Assembly: GCF_047495875.1 (NCBI RefSeq)
Contig: NC_092462.1
Span: 35,782,523 to 35,846,522, forward strand
Reading direction: 5' to 3'
Length of the DNA stretch: 64,000 nucleotides
From: Pithys albifrons albifrons
Lineage: Eukaryota; Chordata; Aves; Passeriformes; Thamnophilidae
Both the position numbers and the translations under genes were made by a program. This document shows, in pieces, positions 9,991 through 21,300 of this stretch; position 1 is the first letter of the stretch; every line of letters begins with the position of its first letter. The notes below the pieces were generated by a model, which saw only the letters and a list, made by a program, of their open reading frames with translations, had not been told where the DNA came from and did not search any database.

Positions 9991-12632
9991 ATGCCATGTT
10001 TTTGAGATCTCTGATCACTTTATTATCCCATTGAATCTTTCAAATTGATCTAAATGGTTTTCTTATTGTCAATGTCTAGAAAGCTAGAATATCACTGAAC
10101 AGAGCAGAAGGATTACTTAATAAGCAAATGATTCTGACTTGGTAGGATTTGCATTCTGATATCTTCCAGACACTTAGACATAGTGTGCTGAATTCCCTGA
10201 CCCTGTATTTTCTAGAAATTGAGAGTAGAACAATAGGAGATTCATTTTCTGACCCTTTTTCAAGCCACTCTTTCCTGTTTTTAAAGAAACCTCTTCATTT
10301 GCTTTTTTTTTTTTTACAGTCATCTGGTACCCACTTGTTCTCTACAGTTTCTCAAAAGCAACAGCTAACAATTCTGAGATCCTTTCAAACAATTCTGTGA
10401 ATATTCAGTAGCAGAGCTCATAAGGTGATTACAACAATCATTTTTTTACAAAATTTACAAAATAGAGTCATTACAGACAAAACCTTATCTAAGCACTTTC
10501 TTTTTTCTTGTCATTGGTGTGGTAACTGAGATAACCACCTATATGCCATTAATGATTGGTACATAGGTTTTAAATTATTCTTTCTTCTATTTCTCTTCTT
10601 ACTACATTCTTACTCCACAATGGGACAATTTCTTTTCTTTTACCTTTTTTATACTAATACACACTACGTTTGCAATGATTTCTTATTAACCTTGAGGTCT
10701 TTTGTTAGCTACATCTCAGCTTCTCCTTGACTTTTGCTACTTGTGTCTTAAACTACTTTGAAGTACTCATCTCTCATTCTCTTTGACTTTCATCTTCTAC
10801 TTCAGGCCAATGTAGACTTCAAATTTTATTTCATCTTCTGTGACTTTCCTTATTCTTCTGCTGTTGCTGCAATTTAATCCTTAATATTTTTCCTCTAGGG
10901 TAAATGCTACAAAGTTCCCATATTTCTCATTCTTGAATTTGACTAGATTGCTAAACAGCTGTGGATCTCTGTTAACACAAGTACTGTCAAAAAGCCAGAA
11001 ACCCTAAAGACCCAGAGAGCATGGGATCTGAGATCAGCATTAAGCACACATCTATCTGTTCTTATTGACACCTTATGTATGCTCAGAATAAGGCATATTG
11101 ACCTGTCTATCATCAGGAACAGAAGACCATCTCAAGACAGGTCTAAGCAAAGTCCTCCTCTTAGAACTGAAACAAAAATTATCTTAAAGGTGTGACATCT
11201 CTGCCTGACACCTCATCTAACCTTTCTGACATTGTATATAGCCCCAACAATCACAGCTGATGAAACAGAAGTTCATATAGAAAAATCTTGAAACTCAGGC
11301 CTTCAAAACCAGAATTTTATGAGGTTTGAGTTCTTATTCATGCAAGGCTGTTAAACACAGAAGAATCTGACTTTTTATATAATACAAACTACAGAACATT
11401 AACTTCCCCAGCCAATTTCTTCCTTATTAATAACATAAGAACACTTGTGAGTTCCGGTTCCCTTATCAGCAGAGTGGAGTCAAATGCCACTGTATTCCCC
11501 TGATTTCATTGTTACTTATCATTCTAGACATGCTTTGGAAATTAATGATTTTGGCTTTAGTGAACTACACCATCAGGAGTGTATATATTGCAAGCTATAT
11601 GATGTTTTTGTTCAGATCTGTGATTTTGTTACTTCAGGTCTCAAGAGAAGAAAAACTGTTTACTTCCCAATTTTCTATAATTAAATACCGTAAAAGTTTG
11701 AGGAGTAAGTCAGCAGTTTTCTAATTCACAACCCCTATAGTTTATGTTTCCTGAAGTAGGTGAATAAAGGTCTTCCACGTATGTGTTTCATTCTCAGGCA
11801 AAAATGAGAAACAAGGAGAAGCAAAGAGAATGAAGTACTTCTATTTTTACCCACTGCAAGTTTCCTTTTTGCTCAAATATGTGGGTCAGAAACACAGATG
11901 TACGAATTGCTAGTATTTGAATTTTGCTCAACAAAAGGTATTGTGGGTGACAGTATGATGTGAAAAGTATATTTGGTTTAGGTGGCCATATGAATTTTCA
12001 GGCCTGAAATAAGCTATAAGAATACTTTTTCAATTCCACTTGTATAACTTACTTGAGGAAGTATTTCTAGTGCAGACAAAAGTAGAGGATGAAGTATGTA
12101 ATAAAATTGTTACATTTTCCTTCTTCTGAATAGTGAAAATAACATGAAAAAATATTACATGTCAGCAGAAGAATTTGGGGTTTTTTTCATTTTCTCTCTG
12201 AAACAAGATATCTTGTTTTTCCTGACTTTTAAGAAAAGTCTCTCTAACATACAGTTTGAAAAAATATTAATTATTCTAATCATTGTGGTTTATTAAACAG
12301 GTAAGGGTCCCTTTTGATTCTTCATTTACTGCTTTTTCCTCCTTCCTGAGAGTTCTGCACAGCTGGAGATTTTCTGTCCCATTGTAGCCTCCTCATCTTA
12401 GTAAAGTTCTTTTGGCATGCTAATTAATCTCCTTCCTAATATTTACTCTCCCTGACCACAAGCCATTGTCTGCTCTTACATCTTACTTTGAAGAGACAGG
12501 GTTCTTGAAATCCTTGAATGTCTCTCTTAACAATATCTCTAGCCTATACATAATGGAGTAAGCAACAAAATTATTTAATGACAAATTTCTAACCTTGAGT
12601 TCTTTTTCAACATTCTACGTGCTTTCTTTTTT

Positions 12633-12683
12633 CGTGTGTCTGTGTGTGTGTGTGTGTGTGTGTGTCCGTGTGTGCGTGTGCGG
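12633..12683 (+). repeat. TG dinucleotide microsatellite with CG interruptions
   Basis: A TG run with a pure core of about 12 units, then variant units containing CG and CC. Alternating purine-pyrimidine sequence of this type can adopt Z-DNA. It is probably length-polymorphic. Confidence 0.9.
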
Positions 12684-12847
12684 GCAAAGCTGCATTTTTT
12701 TCTGGTTTACTAGAACACTAATCAAAATGGCAAGGTGTATTCAAATCCTTAAAACAATTTTTAATCCAATTTATTAAATATAGAAACATACGCCTTTATA
12801 TTAGTTTGTATTTTGGGCCTTTTTGAATCTCATTCTGTCAGGCCTGA

Positions 12848-12913
12848 GAAATGAATGTTTTCCTGCAAAATTTCTCAATTTCATTGAAAAATGAATGTTT
12901 TCCTGTAAAATTA
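12848..12913 (+). repeat. Two-copy direct repeat, 40-base period
   Basis: The phrase AATGAATGTTTTCCTG followed by CAAAATT / TAAAATT occurs twice, exactly 40 bases apart. This is a small local tandem duplication with one C/T difference in the core. Confidence 0.75.
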
Positions 12914-14689
12914 TATCCAAAGCATTGAATACAATATACCGTATTTGGTTATTATATATTGGACACTGCTATCCTATCCAACTTTCTGAATAGAGCACAG
13001 ATCATGATACATTTCTAATGTATTCATTGACATTGTGACTGTGCAGAGGATTTTATAAAATTAAATAATATTAATAATGTCTAAAAATGTTCATAATAAG
13101 GTATCATGTATGAAGAAATCTATCTTTATTCAAAATGTTTTTCATGAGAAATAAAAGAAACCAGGCATGTGTTTTGGAGATCAAAATAAAAAGAAAAAGC
13201 CCTTTTTAAAGTTAGGATTTTACAGATAGTTTTAGGACATTGACTTTTCATCTCAATTTGACATGGAAGAAAATGTGAAAGGAATTAAATATTTTACACA
13301 TTGTCAGGAGGTTGGGAAGTAGTTTATAAGTCTATTGGAAATGTGCATGCCATTTACATGAAGATGGTCTCCCATTAGGATGACCTGTTTCAAAAGGCAC
13401 AAGATACCACTGGGAGAGTTACCATGATTTCAATCTCAAATCTAAATCCCTCTGAGATGGATGTTTTTCCACATTCATAGCAAACATTTTCTTCCTAACA
13501 TAGAGGATACTATGCCAATTAGCTGTGCATAGAGAGGAAAGTGGGGAGATGACATTGCTCAAGCTTTTCCACATACCTTGACAACTGTAAGCCTTTAAAA
13601 ATCTGTAATTCATCCAGAATTTAATCCAGATAGGTTTGACTAGACTAGTCAGGTCACAGGTTTAACATTTCTATTGAAATTTTCTGGTCTTGAATGGGAA
13701 TCACATGTTTCTCTACCGTGTATTTTGTTATTCTGGAGTGCCTCTACAACAGCATTAAAAATGCTAGCCTAAGGCTCATGGTAACCTACTGAGCAGTAGC
13801 CCAGCAGTAGACCTCAGTTCCTCCAGACACTCCTTCAGAGCTCAAGAGAAATGCAGAAATTTCTCAGCATAGCTGATGAAAATTTCTTCTTCCCTTTCTC
13901 TCACTTTGCATGTGATTAGGCTGTACACTAGACCATAAGCTGACCTTCAATAATAGCTCTTAAAAGTGTAATTGTTTGGATATTTTATTAGCTTAAAACA
14001 CTATTTGCTCAATAGTTTCCCAGTTTATTCAAGTAAAATAAAGGTATGTTAATACACAACATAGTATTTCATTTTTTAAAAAAACTTGTGGTATTGTATA
14101 TATCTATGTCATAATAAATAATTATGATTTATCCTTTTTTTATATTAACATATATCACTCCCATCCTAACCCTACCAAGCCATGACAGTACAACAGGAAG
14201 TAATTCTGGTCTCTCCCTGATATGTATCTTGGGGTTTTATTGTTCACTTTGGCTTTTTTTTTTTCTTCTCTGCTTCACATCATCCAGGTAAACAACAAGG
14301 ATCTCAAATTTCCTTTTACCTTCAAGCATTGCACAAGCAATATAATTATTATATCATAGAATAAACTCAAGAACCTAGAGTGCACCTTCCAAACTCCAGG
14401 ATTCATTTAAATGAGGCTGCTTACATTTCAGAGAAACCTCTTTTACCCAGCATAGTCTCTCCAAATACTAAATATAAGTCATTGCTGAAATATATGACAG
14501 AAATAAGGCAAGTCCTTTCAGGATTTTTTACTTCTCTGTACAAGTGCAATTCTGGACTCTATACAGGAATTTAATTTTTCATTTATCTTTCTGATTGACA
14601 CTCAATAGCAAAAGGGAGAGTCAAGAACATAGAGTGGCTATTTGCCAACATCTTTGAGAATCCAAATCCCAAGCTATCAACACCACTGA

Positions 14690-14925
14690 TGGCTGGGTTA
14701 CATTACATTACATTTATTAAAGAATACAAATCCAGACAAATCCTAACAAATCAATTTCTGAGTTTTTCCAGAACACTGCATAGCATCCAGCCTCATGTTT
14801 ATCAGAACTTTATCAAAGAATCACCTGTTCCTAATAACAGGGTCCCCTCTCAGTGAATCAAAGTTACAGAACAGGAACAGTTTTAGCCACATGATAGAAA
14901 ATCTCCTTTTAATCCAGGCAGAGGA
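14690..14925 (-). repeat. Segment downstream of the 5S pseudogene, possible SINE body and TGTAA tail
   Basis: Read on the minus strand, this is what follows the 5S-like sequence. It ends in three TGTAA units (plus-strand TTACA at 14698-14712), which could be a retroposon tail. No pol III terminator directly follows the 5S part, so 5S and this segment could have been one transcript. I do not recognise the body, and no flanking target duplication is obvious. It may equally be plain flank. Confidence 0.3.
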
Positions 14926-15040
14926 ACCTACAGCACCCGGTATTCCCAGGGGGTCTCCCATCTAAGTACTAACCAGGCCTGACCCTGCTGAGCTTCCAAG
15001 ATCTGATGGGATCGGATGTCAGGGAGGCAAGGATGTAGGT
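14926..15040 (-). pseudogene. 5S ribosomal RNA pseudogene
   Basis: The plus strand reads as the complement of vertebrate 5S rRNA from its 3' end: CCTACAGCACCCGGTATTCC, then GGTCTCCCATCTAAGTACTA, then ACCAGGCCTGACCCTGCTGAGCTTCC. The 3' two thirds is close to the functional gene, with most changes at former CpG sites (CG to TG or CA). The 5' third is poorly matched and about two bases short. No T-run terminator follows within 20 bases. It is therefore a dead copy, either a retroposed 5S RNA or the 5S-derived head of a SINE. Confidence 0.88.
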
Positions 15041-15302
15041 TCTAGTCCCAAGGACTTCACTGTCACTATCCAAGCTTGCTCGGCCATGGCAGATGAACCT
15101 CAGGAGTTAAAGGGTGGGGCCAGTTCTGTGCACGCTGTGCCTCGCCTAAAAAATCCACTGCGCAGGCTGGAGGGGCACACCCACATGGGGAGAGTTCTTC
15201 CCAAGTCTTTGTTCACGAAGCCTGGCCATACATAAAATACCCCTGGAAGAGTGAGGGAATCACACCAAGAGAAGCTTGAAAACCAGCAATGAGTTAATGA
15301 CA
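15041..15302. repeat. Unidentified GC-richer block abutting the 5S pseudogene
   Basis: This 260-base block is distinctly GC-richer than the surrounding DNA and retains several CpGs (for example near 15080, 15132, 15143, 15160 and 15217). It joins the 5S-like sequence without a gap. Read on the minus strand it begins TGTCATTAACTC. The composition suggests an interspersed repeat or the remainder of the unit that carried the 5S copy, but I cannot place it in a family. Confidence 0.35.
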
Positions 15303-18300
15303 TAGAGCTTTTTGATTTTGGACATCAACTTGTAACTATCTCAGTAGTATGAAAATTAGCTCCAAGATTTTTTAATAGACCATAGTCCTCAGACCAAAAC
15401 AGAAGCTATATAGTGATAAGTAATATTTTGACAGACGTGGCACTGACATTTTTAGACAGCATCATAGAATTTGTGCATATAAAATCTTCATCTTGATGCC
15501 TTCTCTCAGATATTATTCTGAAATTGGTGAACAACATAAATAAATTATATCTTTCACATAGAACATTAAATGAATAGACTGCATTGATCAATATATACCA
15601 AGTCACATTATGTATGCCAGAAGTCTGTACTAATCACGAAAGACTTGAAAGTATGTTTGAATCTGATTATTCCTGATCCCAGACCATGTACACAGATAAT
15701 ATAAAAAGACAGGCAGTTATAAAGTATGCAATTAATGCTCTTCTGTCGATATTAAACTTGGTATTTAAAATGTAATTGTCCTTTCCATAACTTTTCCAGT
15801 GTCTTTCCAATTATGAAAAATCATGTGTACATATTGATCAAAATGCCTGTTGTTCTAATCCTATATTATATTTTGAAGTGACATTTTTAGAAGAGTACAA
15901 TAAACAAAATTGAAAGCTAAGTGCCAAAATCTATATTTGATTTATAATATAGGTTCATGTTATATAGTGCCACTACTCCCTTTTCTTTTTCTTTTTTTGA
16001 ATGGGAGATGTTTCCCTTCTTTTTCATTTCTCCATTTCTCTGATCCTATTCAGATATACTCACTTTCAAACTGTTTCAGGGAGCTGGAAATGAAGTTATT
16101 TTGTCCTATATACAGTGCCAATGCACTTGCAGGGATTCAAATACACATTTGGGTTAAAGGTCTGAAGAGTAGTAACAGTTAGCAATTTACATACTCTGAA
16201 TATTTGCAAAGGTTTTATGTTTTGTTCCTTTAAATCATGGAGTATTAAATTATAAATTTCTAGTATTGACTAATATCAAGTTAATGATTACAAATTGACA
16301 ATGAAGATTAAGAACATGACAGTCTTATGAGACTATCTGTGAGCTCTAAGCAGGAATAAGATATTTACTAATAATCTTCATTAACTGACTCAAGTCAAGG
16401 AGAATACAATAAACATCCCTGTTCTTCAATACACAGTTGTTTCTAAAATCACTTTTAAATTCAAGTTGGTCAAAGATTCACAAATTCAAGGAACATGACA
16501 AAAGGTGTTATCAAAATATTCTTACCTTTTGAAACTTACTTTCAGAAACATAGAAGACTCTTTAAATAGACTAATGTGTGGGTTAACATCTCACCCAGAA
16601 AATACGTTTATAGGAAAGCACAGTTTGTGCCTTTTCTTAATGTACTTAGGAGACGAGCACCCCCTAGTGATGATTGGAATGTTATTTAGTTTATTAAATT
16701 ACAGTCAACATGGCTTTTAGAGATGAGTCATTGTGATTCTTCTACTTGCACATCGTCCTGACAATAAATCTTTCCATCCTTTATTTTAAAAATAAAATAT
16801 TTTTTTCAGTTCTTAATTATTTATTTACATAAATTGGACATTATTTGACTATAGGTGTGTTTCTGTTTGTCCCTTACACCATAACTATTTATACCTATAA
16901 GAATCTTTATCCTGGAAATTTTGCTTGCAGATACAAGAACTCATGCCCTTAAAGTTATCCTAAGCTTTTCTGGCACAGTGTGATTACATGTGTGTTTCAG
17001 GACTGCTGTTCTTTGGGAAGGTAATGCATGAAACTCGGTAAGAGCCATGCAGCCTTAAGATTCTGATAGTGAGTAGCATTTTAATTTCAATCGAAGTCAG
17101 TTGTGTAGATCAACTTCAGAATTTATTGTGTTTCTTCTCAGCATGTCATTTTTCTGCTACAGCACTGCAGCGAGTAGTGCTATCACAGTTCACTAACACG
17201 ATGCCAGCTGCAAGTCCCAAGTCTTCCCTGCAAATCTGTGCTTTCTTAGAAGACAATAGAAGCTGGAATTAAAGTACTGTGACATGAGCAGCTTATCTTC
17301 CTCTTAAGATTCTAGAAAAACATCTGCCATTTCTCCATGGATATGAAGGAAATATAACAATTTTTTAAAGTGTAAGCTTGTCACAAATCAAGAGATCATG
17401 TACATATGTATAGTAAACCAGATTATTTGGCAAGAGGAAGGCCACTTCTTGTTAATGGAGAAAATACGTAGGTCATATGATCAGATATTGATGTTGTTGG
17501 CAACTTCATGTGAAATGACTGAACATTTTTTACTACTATTTCTTACAGATAATATTTTGTGCAAAAGATTTAAACAAAACAAATTCATTGTTATTCATAA
17601 ATCCACTTTCAGGAACACAAAAGAAACATTTATGTTCAGGTCATAATTCTGACATAGCAAAGGAGGCAAGATCAACAGAAATGCCTCCTGGAGAAAATAG
17701 CCCAGCCCAAAAATGTAATGAGAAGTACAACAGGATAGTATGTCATTTTCAGGCAACAAACACAAGAGCTGCAAAAATATTCACAAAACCTCCACATCTG
17801 TGATAATGTTTACACTTGAGCTGCCTTGGAAATATATTTCAAAAGCCATCCAGCCAAACCAAGAAAACAGTCACATCACTAGCTCTGCCACTTAGAAAAC
17901 AGTGTTGAGTTCCAATACAGTACATGGTTAAGCACAAAACTCACACTCAATTTTTTTAAAATATGAATTTTAAGTACGAGTACTTTCTATAAGCTTTGAC
18001 TGCTATTGTTAATGTGTTCGGGTATGTTAAAATGTTCTAACTCATGTCTAATGATATACTGCATCAGAATGGTAATTTAAAATGGGTTTTGTAAATCATT
18101 TACTCTGTGTACTTATGCCAGCTACAGCAAGCAATTATAATGCTTACCCATTTTTGACTCTGCTAAGCTGCATCACAATATATGATGAATGCCTGGCACT
18201 CTATGGCGTTCTTTTGAGTCTCAATCAGCCAAGCACACTAATGAAAGCCTTGTGTAACTTCTGTCTAGCTATTGAAGGATTAGCTTGCTTTCTACTTTTT

Positions 18301-21300
18301 GTTTTCCTCTTTATTCTTTCCATTTAACTTTTTTTTTTTGTAATAACAGTGTCATGTTCCAGAATTGGGGAACAACAGTTACAGTCCATAGAAACAGTAT
18401 TGCTCCCAGCCAGATCTCCCAGTGATTCACTTGCACTCACAAAAAAAAACCTTTTACACACAAACAGCATTAGGGATGACATGTTGAGGTTATCCATCAA
18501 CACAGTTCTGGTATCTCAGGATATGTTAGCTCTTGGTTTCTACATTGTTTAGAAACACCTTTCTGTAAGATTCAGTATCTCGGCATAACTATCATCCCTG
18601 TTGCAAACCACTCATGCACTGACACATACCAGTACAGATTTGCATGTTTCATTTATACTTTCAAAAAAGCTCTCTTACTTTAGTGTTTTCATCCTTAGAG
18701 TCTCAGATGAGGCAAGCTCCATACTTGAAAGATTTGCACACACACAGTTAATTATATTGTATCTATATCACAGTACTGTTAAGCTGCTTTTCAGAAATTT
18801 AGAAGCACCAGTTCACAGGGTGCAGAACTAGTTGCCAGTTGTCTGATAGAACCTGAAACAGTTGTGTGTTTTTACTACCTTCAAGTTTCTAGTTTTCAAG
18901 CTAACACATGGTTTAGTACCTCATATGCTGTAGGAACCATGCATGTTGTTTCTGAAATGGAGATGGGAACACTACTGGCTGTGCAGGATCTACGTTTGAG
19001 AGAAGAGTGAGGGGAAAGGGCAGCCATGGGAGACCATGTGATTGGGGAGAAAGGCCTAGATGATATGGAATAAGATCATAACAAGAAAGGAGTTATGCCT
19101 GCTTGGATGGGAGTGCCTTGAATTCTTCAGGTGAATTATTTCTACCCCATAGTGAGCTAGGTGAAAGTATGGGAGGCACAGAAATCTGCCGACGGAATTT
19201 CTCTTGAGGAATACAATTTTAACAAGAAGAGAAATAAAACACAATGCCTAGATCAGCACATACTGTTATCTGCTTACTGTCAGAATTCTCCAGTATAGAT
19301 GTGACTGTAAAAGGAGAATTTTTAGAACCGTAGGGATCTTTCCACAGTCCTCTTTGTCTTTCCCTGGCTGAAGGGCCTAGGTTTTGACAGAGGTAATAGC
19401 ACACTTATATGTACTACGTTCTGTTTTACTGCACATGTGGGTTTGGCTTGGGTTTTTGGTTTTTGTTTGGTTGGTTTTTTTTAAACTATAGAATTTTATC
19501 ACAAAAGCAGTTAGTATAACATAGGTTTTCCTTAAAGGTGAAATGGCAGTCTAAGGCACTTCCCATTCTATCTCCTTGCCTTAGCACTTTACTCTGTCCT
19601 CCAGTCTGCCAGAAGAGTATGAGCCTTTTGAAAGAGTATCTTAATGGCCGAAAAAAATCTACTTGTCCATCAGTTTCCTTACACTAAAGTCATACTTCTT
19701 CCAACTATTCAGTGACTTTATTCAGGACACATTTTCCCAAGTGCCTTTGGATATTAATATGGTGCCAAAAGAAGCAAAATGCCCTACCTCCACCACCCCA
19801 TTCTTTGGCTCAAGAATAGCATACTTCACAGAGCCTCTAAGATTGTAGTAAGCCATCTAAAAAGTTTGAATAGTCCTCACAGAACTGCTCTTCCTTTAAA
19901 GCAATCACAAAGTACAAAACATTCTACAAGTCTGCAATTTATTTTTGCTGCATAAAGTATTCTAAATTTTGCCTTTGGAGATGTATGTAACATTTTCCAG
20001 AAGCTCCAATAAATTGTTTATAAAATAGATTCTGATTCTAAAAATACAATACTATTTTTAAGGTACAGATTTTTAACCCTATATGTTTTCTTTCTTGCCA
20101 ATAAAACACACCAAACAAGCCAAACGCAAGAGTTCACATTGGCAATGCTAAATTTAGCTTCTGCATATACTTGATGCAGCATTAAGCACTTAATGGCAAA
20201 CCTCATCCTCCCAGAACACAATGCAGCTACTGGAAACAGTCCATAGCAGACTCAGCTTACCTTGTTGAAAGCCACCTTGTAATGCAATTAGATTGGGTAG
20301 ACCTGGATTTTTCCACTGAGGTACAGCAAAATGTCGGCCTCTTGTTGAACTTCTGTCTGCAGCTATTGGTCTCAAGCAACTTCTGGAGAGTGGAAAAAGT
20401 ATATCAACCCTATTAAGCTGCTTTTTGCCTCCCAGATAAGCTGTGCTAAACATACTTCTCTCTGTTACCCTAATCCCTTCAGTGTCCCACCTAATGCAGT
20501 CTTCATTGACTGAGCTTTGTGAACATTCCTTGCAAATGAGCATCAACAAAACTGTGAAGAGCATAATCTTTTGTGAGCAGTAAGACCTTCTCTTAGACAG
20601 CTTTCTTGCAGCAAAAGTAGGTGAATTAAGGACTTTTGAAGAAATCTTAAACTATTTTTGTGCCATCGTACCAGATAATCAAAAACTCCATTAATCAAGA
20701 CCTGTGGTTTAACTGAGGGTTCCTAATTTGTCCTAGCAGGAACAAAAGTAGCAAATCTCCAGAAGCACTCATCCACCACAACCTTGTTTAACCTTCTTTC
20801 CGTTAGCCTCTCTGTAAGATCACGTTCAGCACCCAAAGATTGGCCTTCAGTAGTTTCTTGCTCCCAACTGCCAACTAAGAGGTGACATATCAAGACTGTA
20901 AAAAGGAGAAAAAAGATACCTTGCAAACTTAGAGGAAGGTTACACTATTTTATTTTTAATGATTACTCATAATTTCAACTTTTTTTTCATTATCTCTCTT
21001 TCTCTCTCTCTCTTCTTTGCTATTGGTTTGATTACTTTTTCCTTTCTCTGAAAAACTCTCATTTTAAGATGAAGGATTTCCAATTCCATCATCCAATTAA
21101 GGAGTAGTCGTCTTTCCTTTCATTGATAGTTCCATGCATATCAATGCCTGAGATAATGGAGTCATCTGTAAGTCAAGCACTTGATAAATTGTCTTCTTTA
21201 AGAGACAGGGTGACAGAGAGAGAAGGAGGGAAGTCTGAAAGTCGTCAACAGAAATAAGGCATTTCATTCTTTTATTTACTGTAACTGGAAAAATTTTACT

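Larger units (their letters stand above)
9991..14689. other. Gene-less AT-rich stretch
   Basis: AT-rich intergenic DNA with a TG microsatellite (12633-12683) and a small 40-base duplication (12848-12913). Short frames are scattered and unsupported. No transposable element is recognised. Confidence 0.6.
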
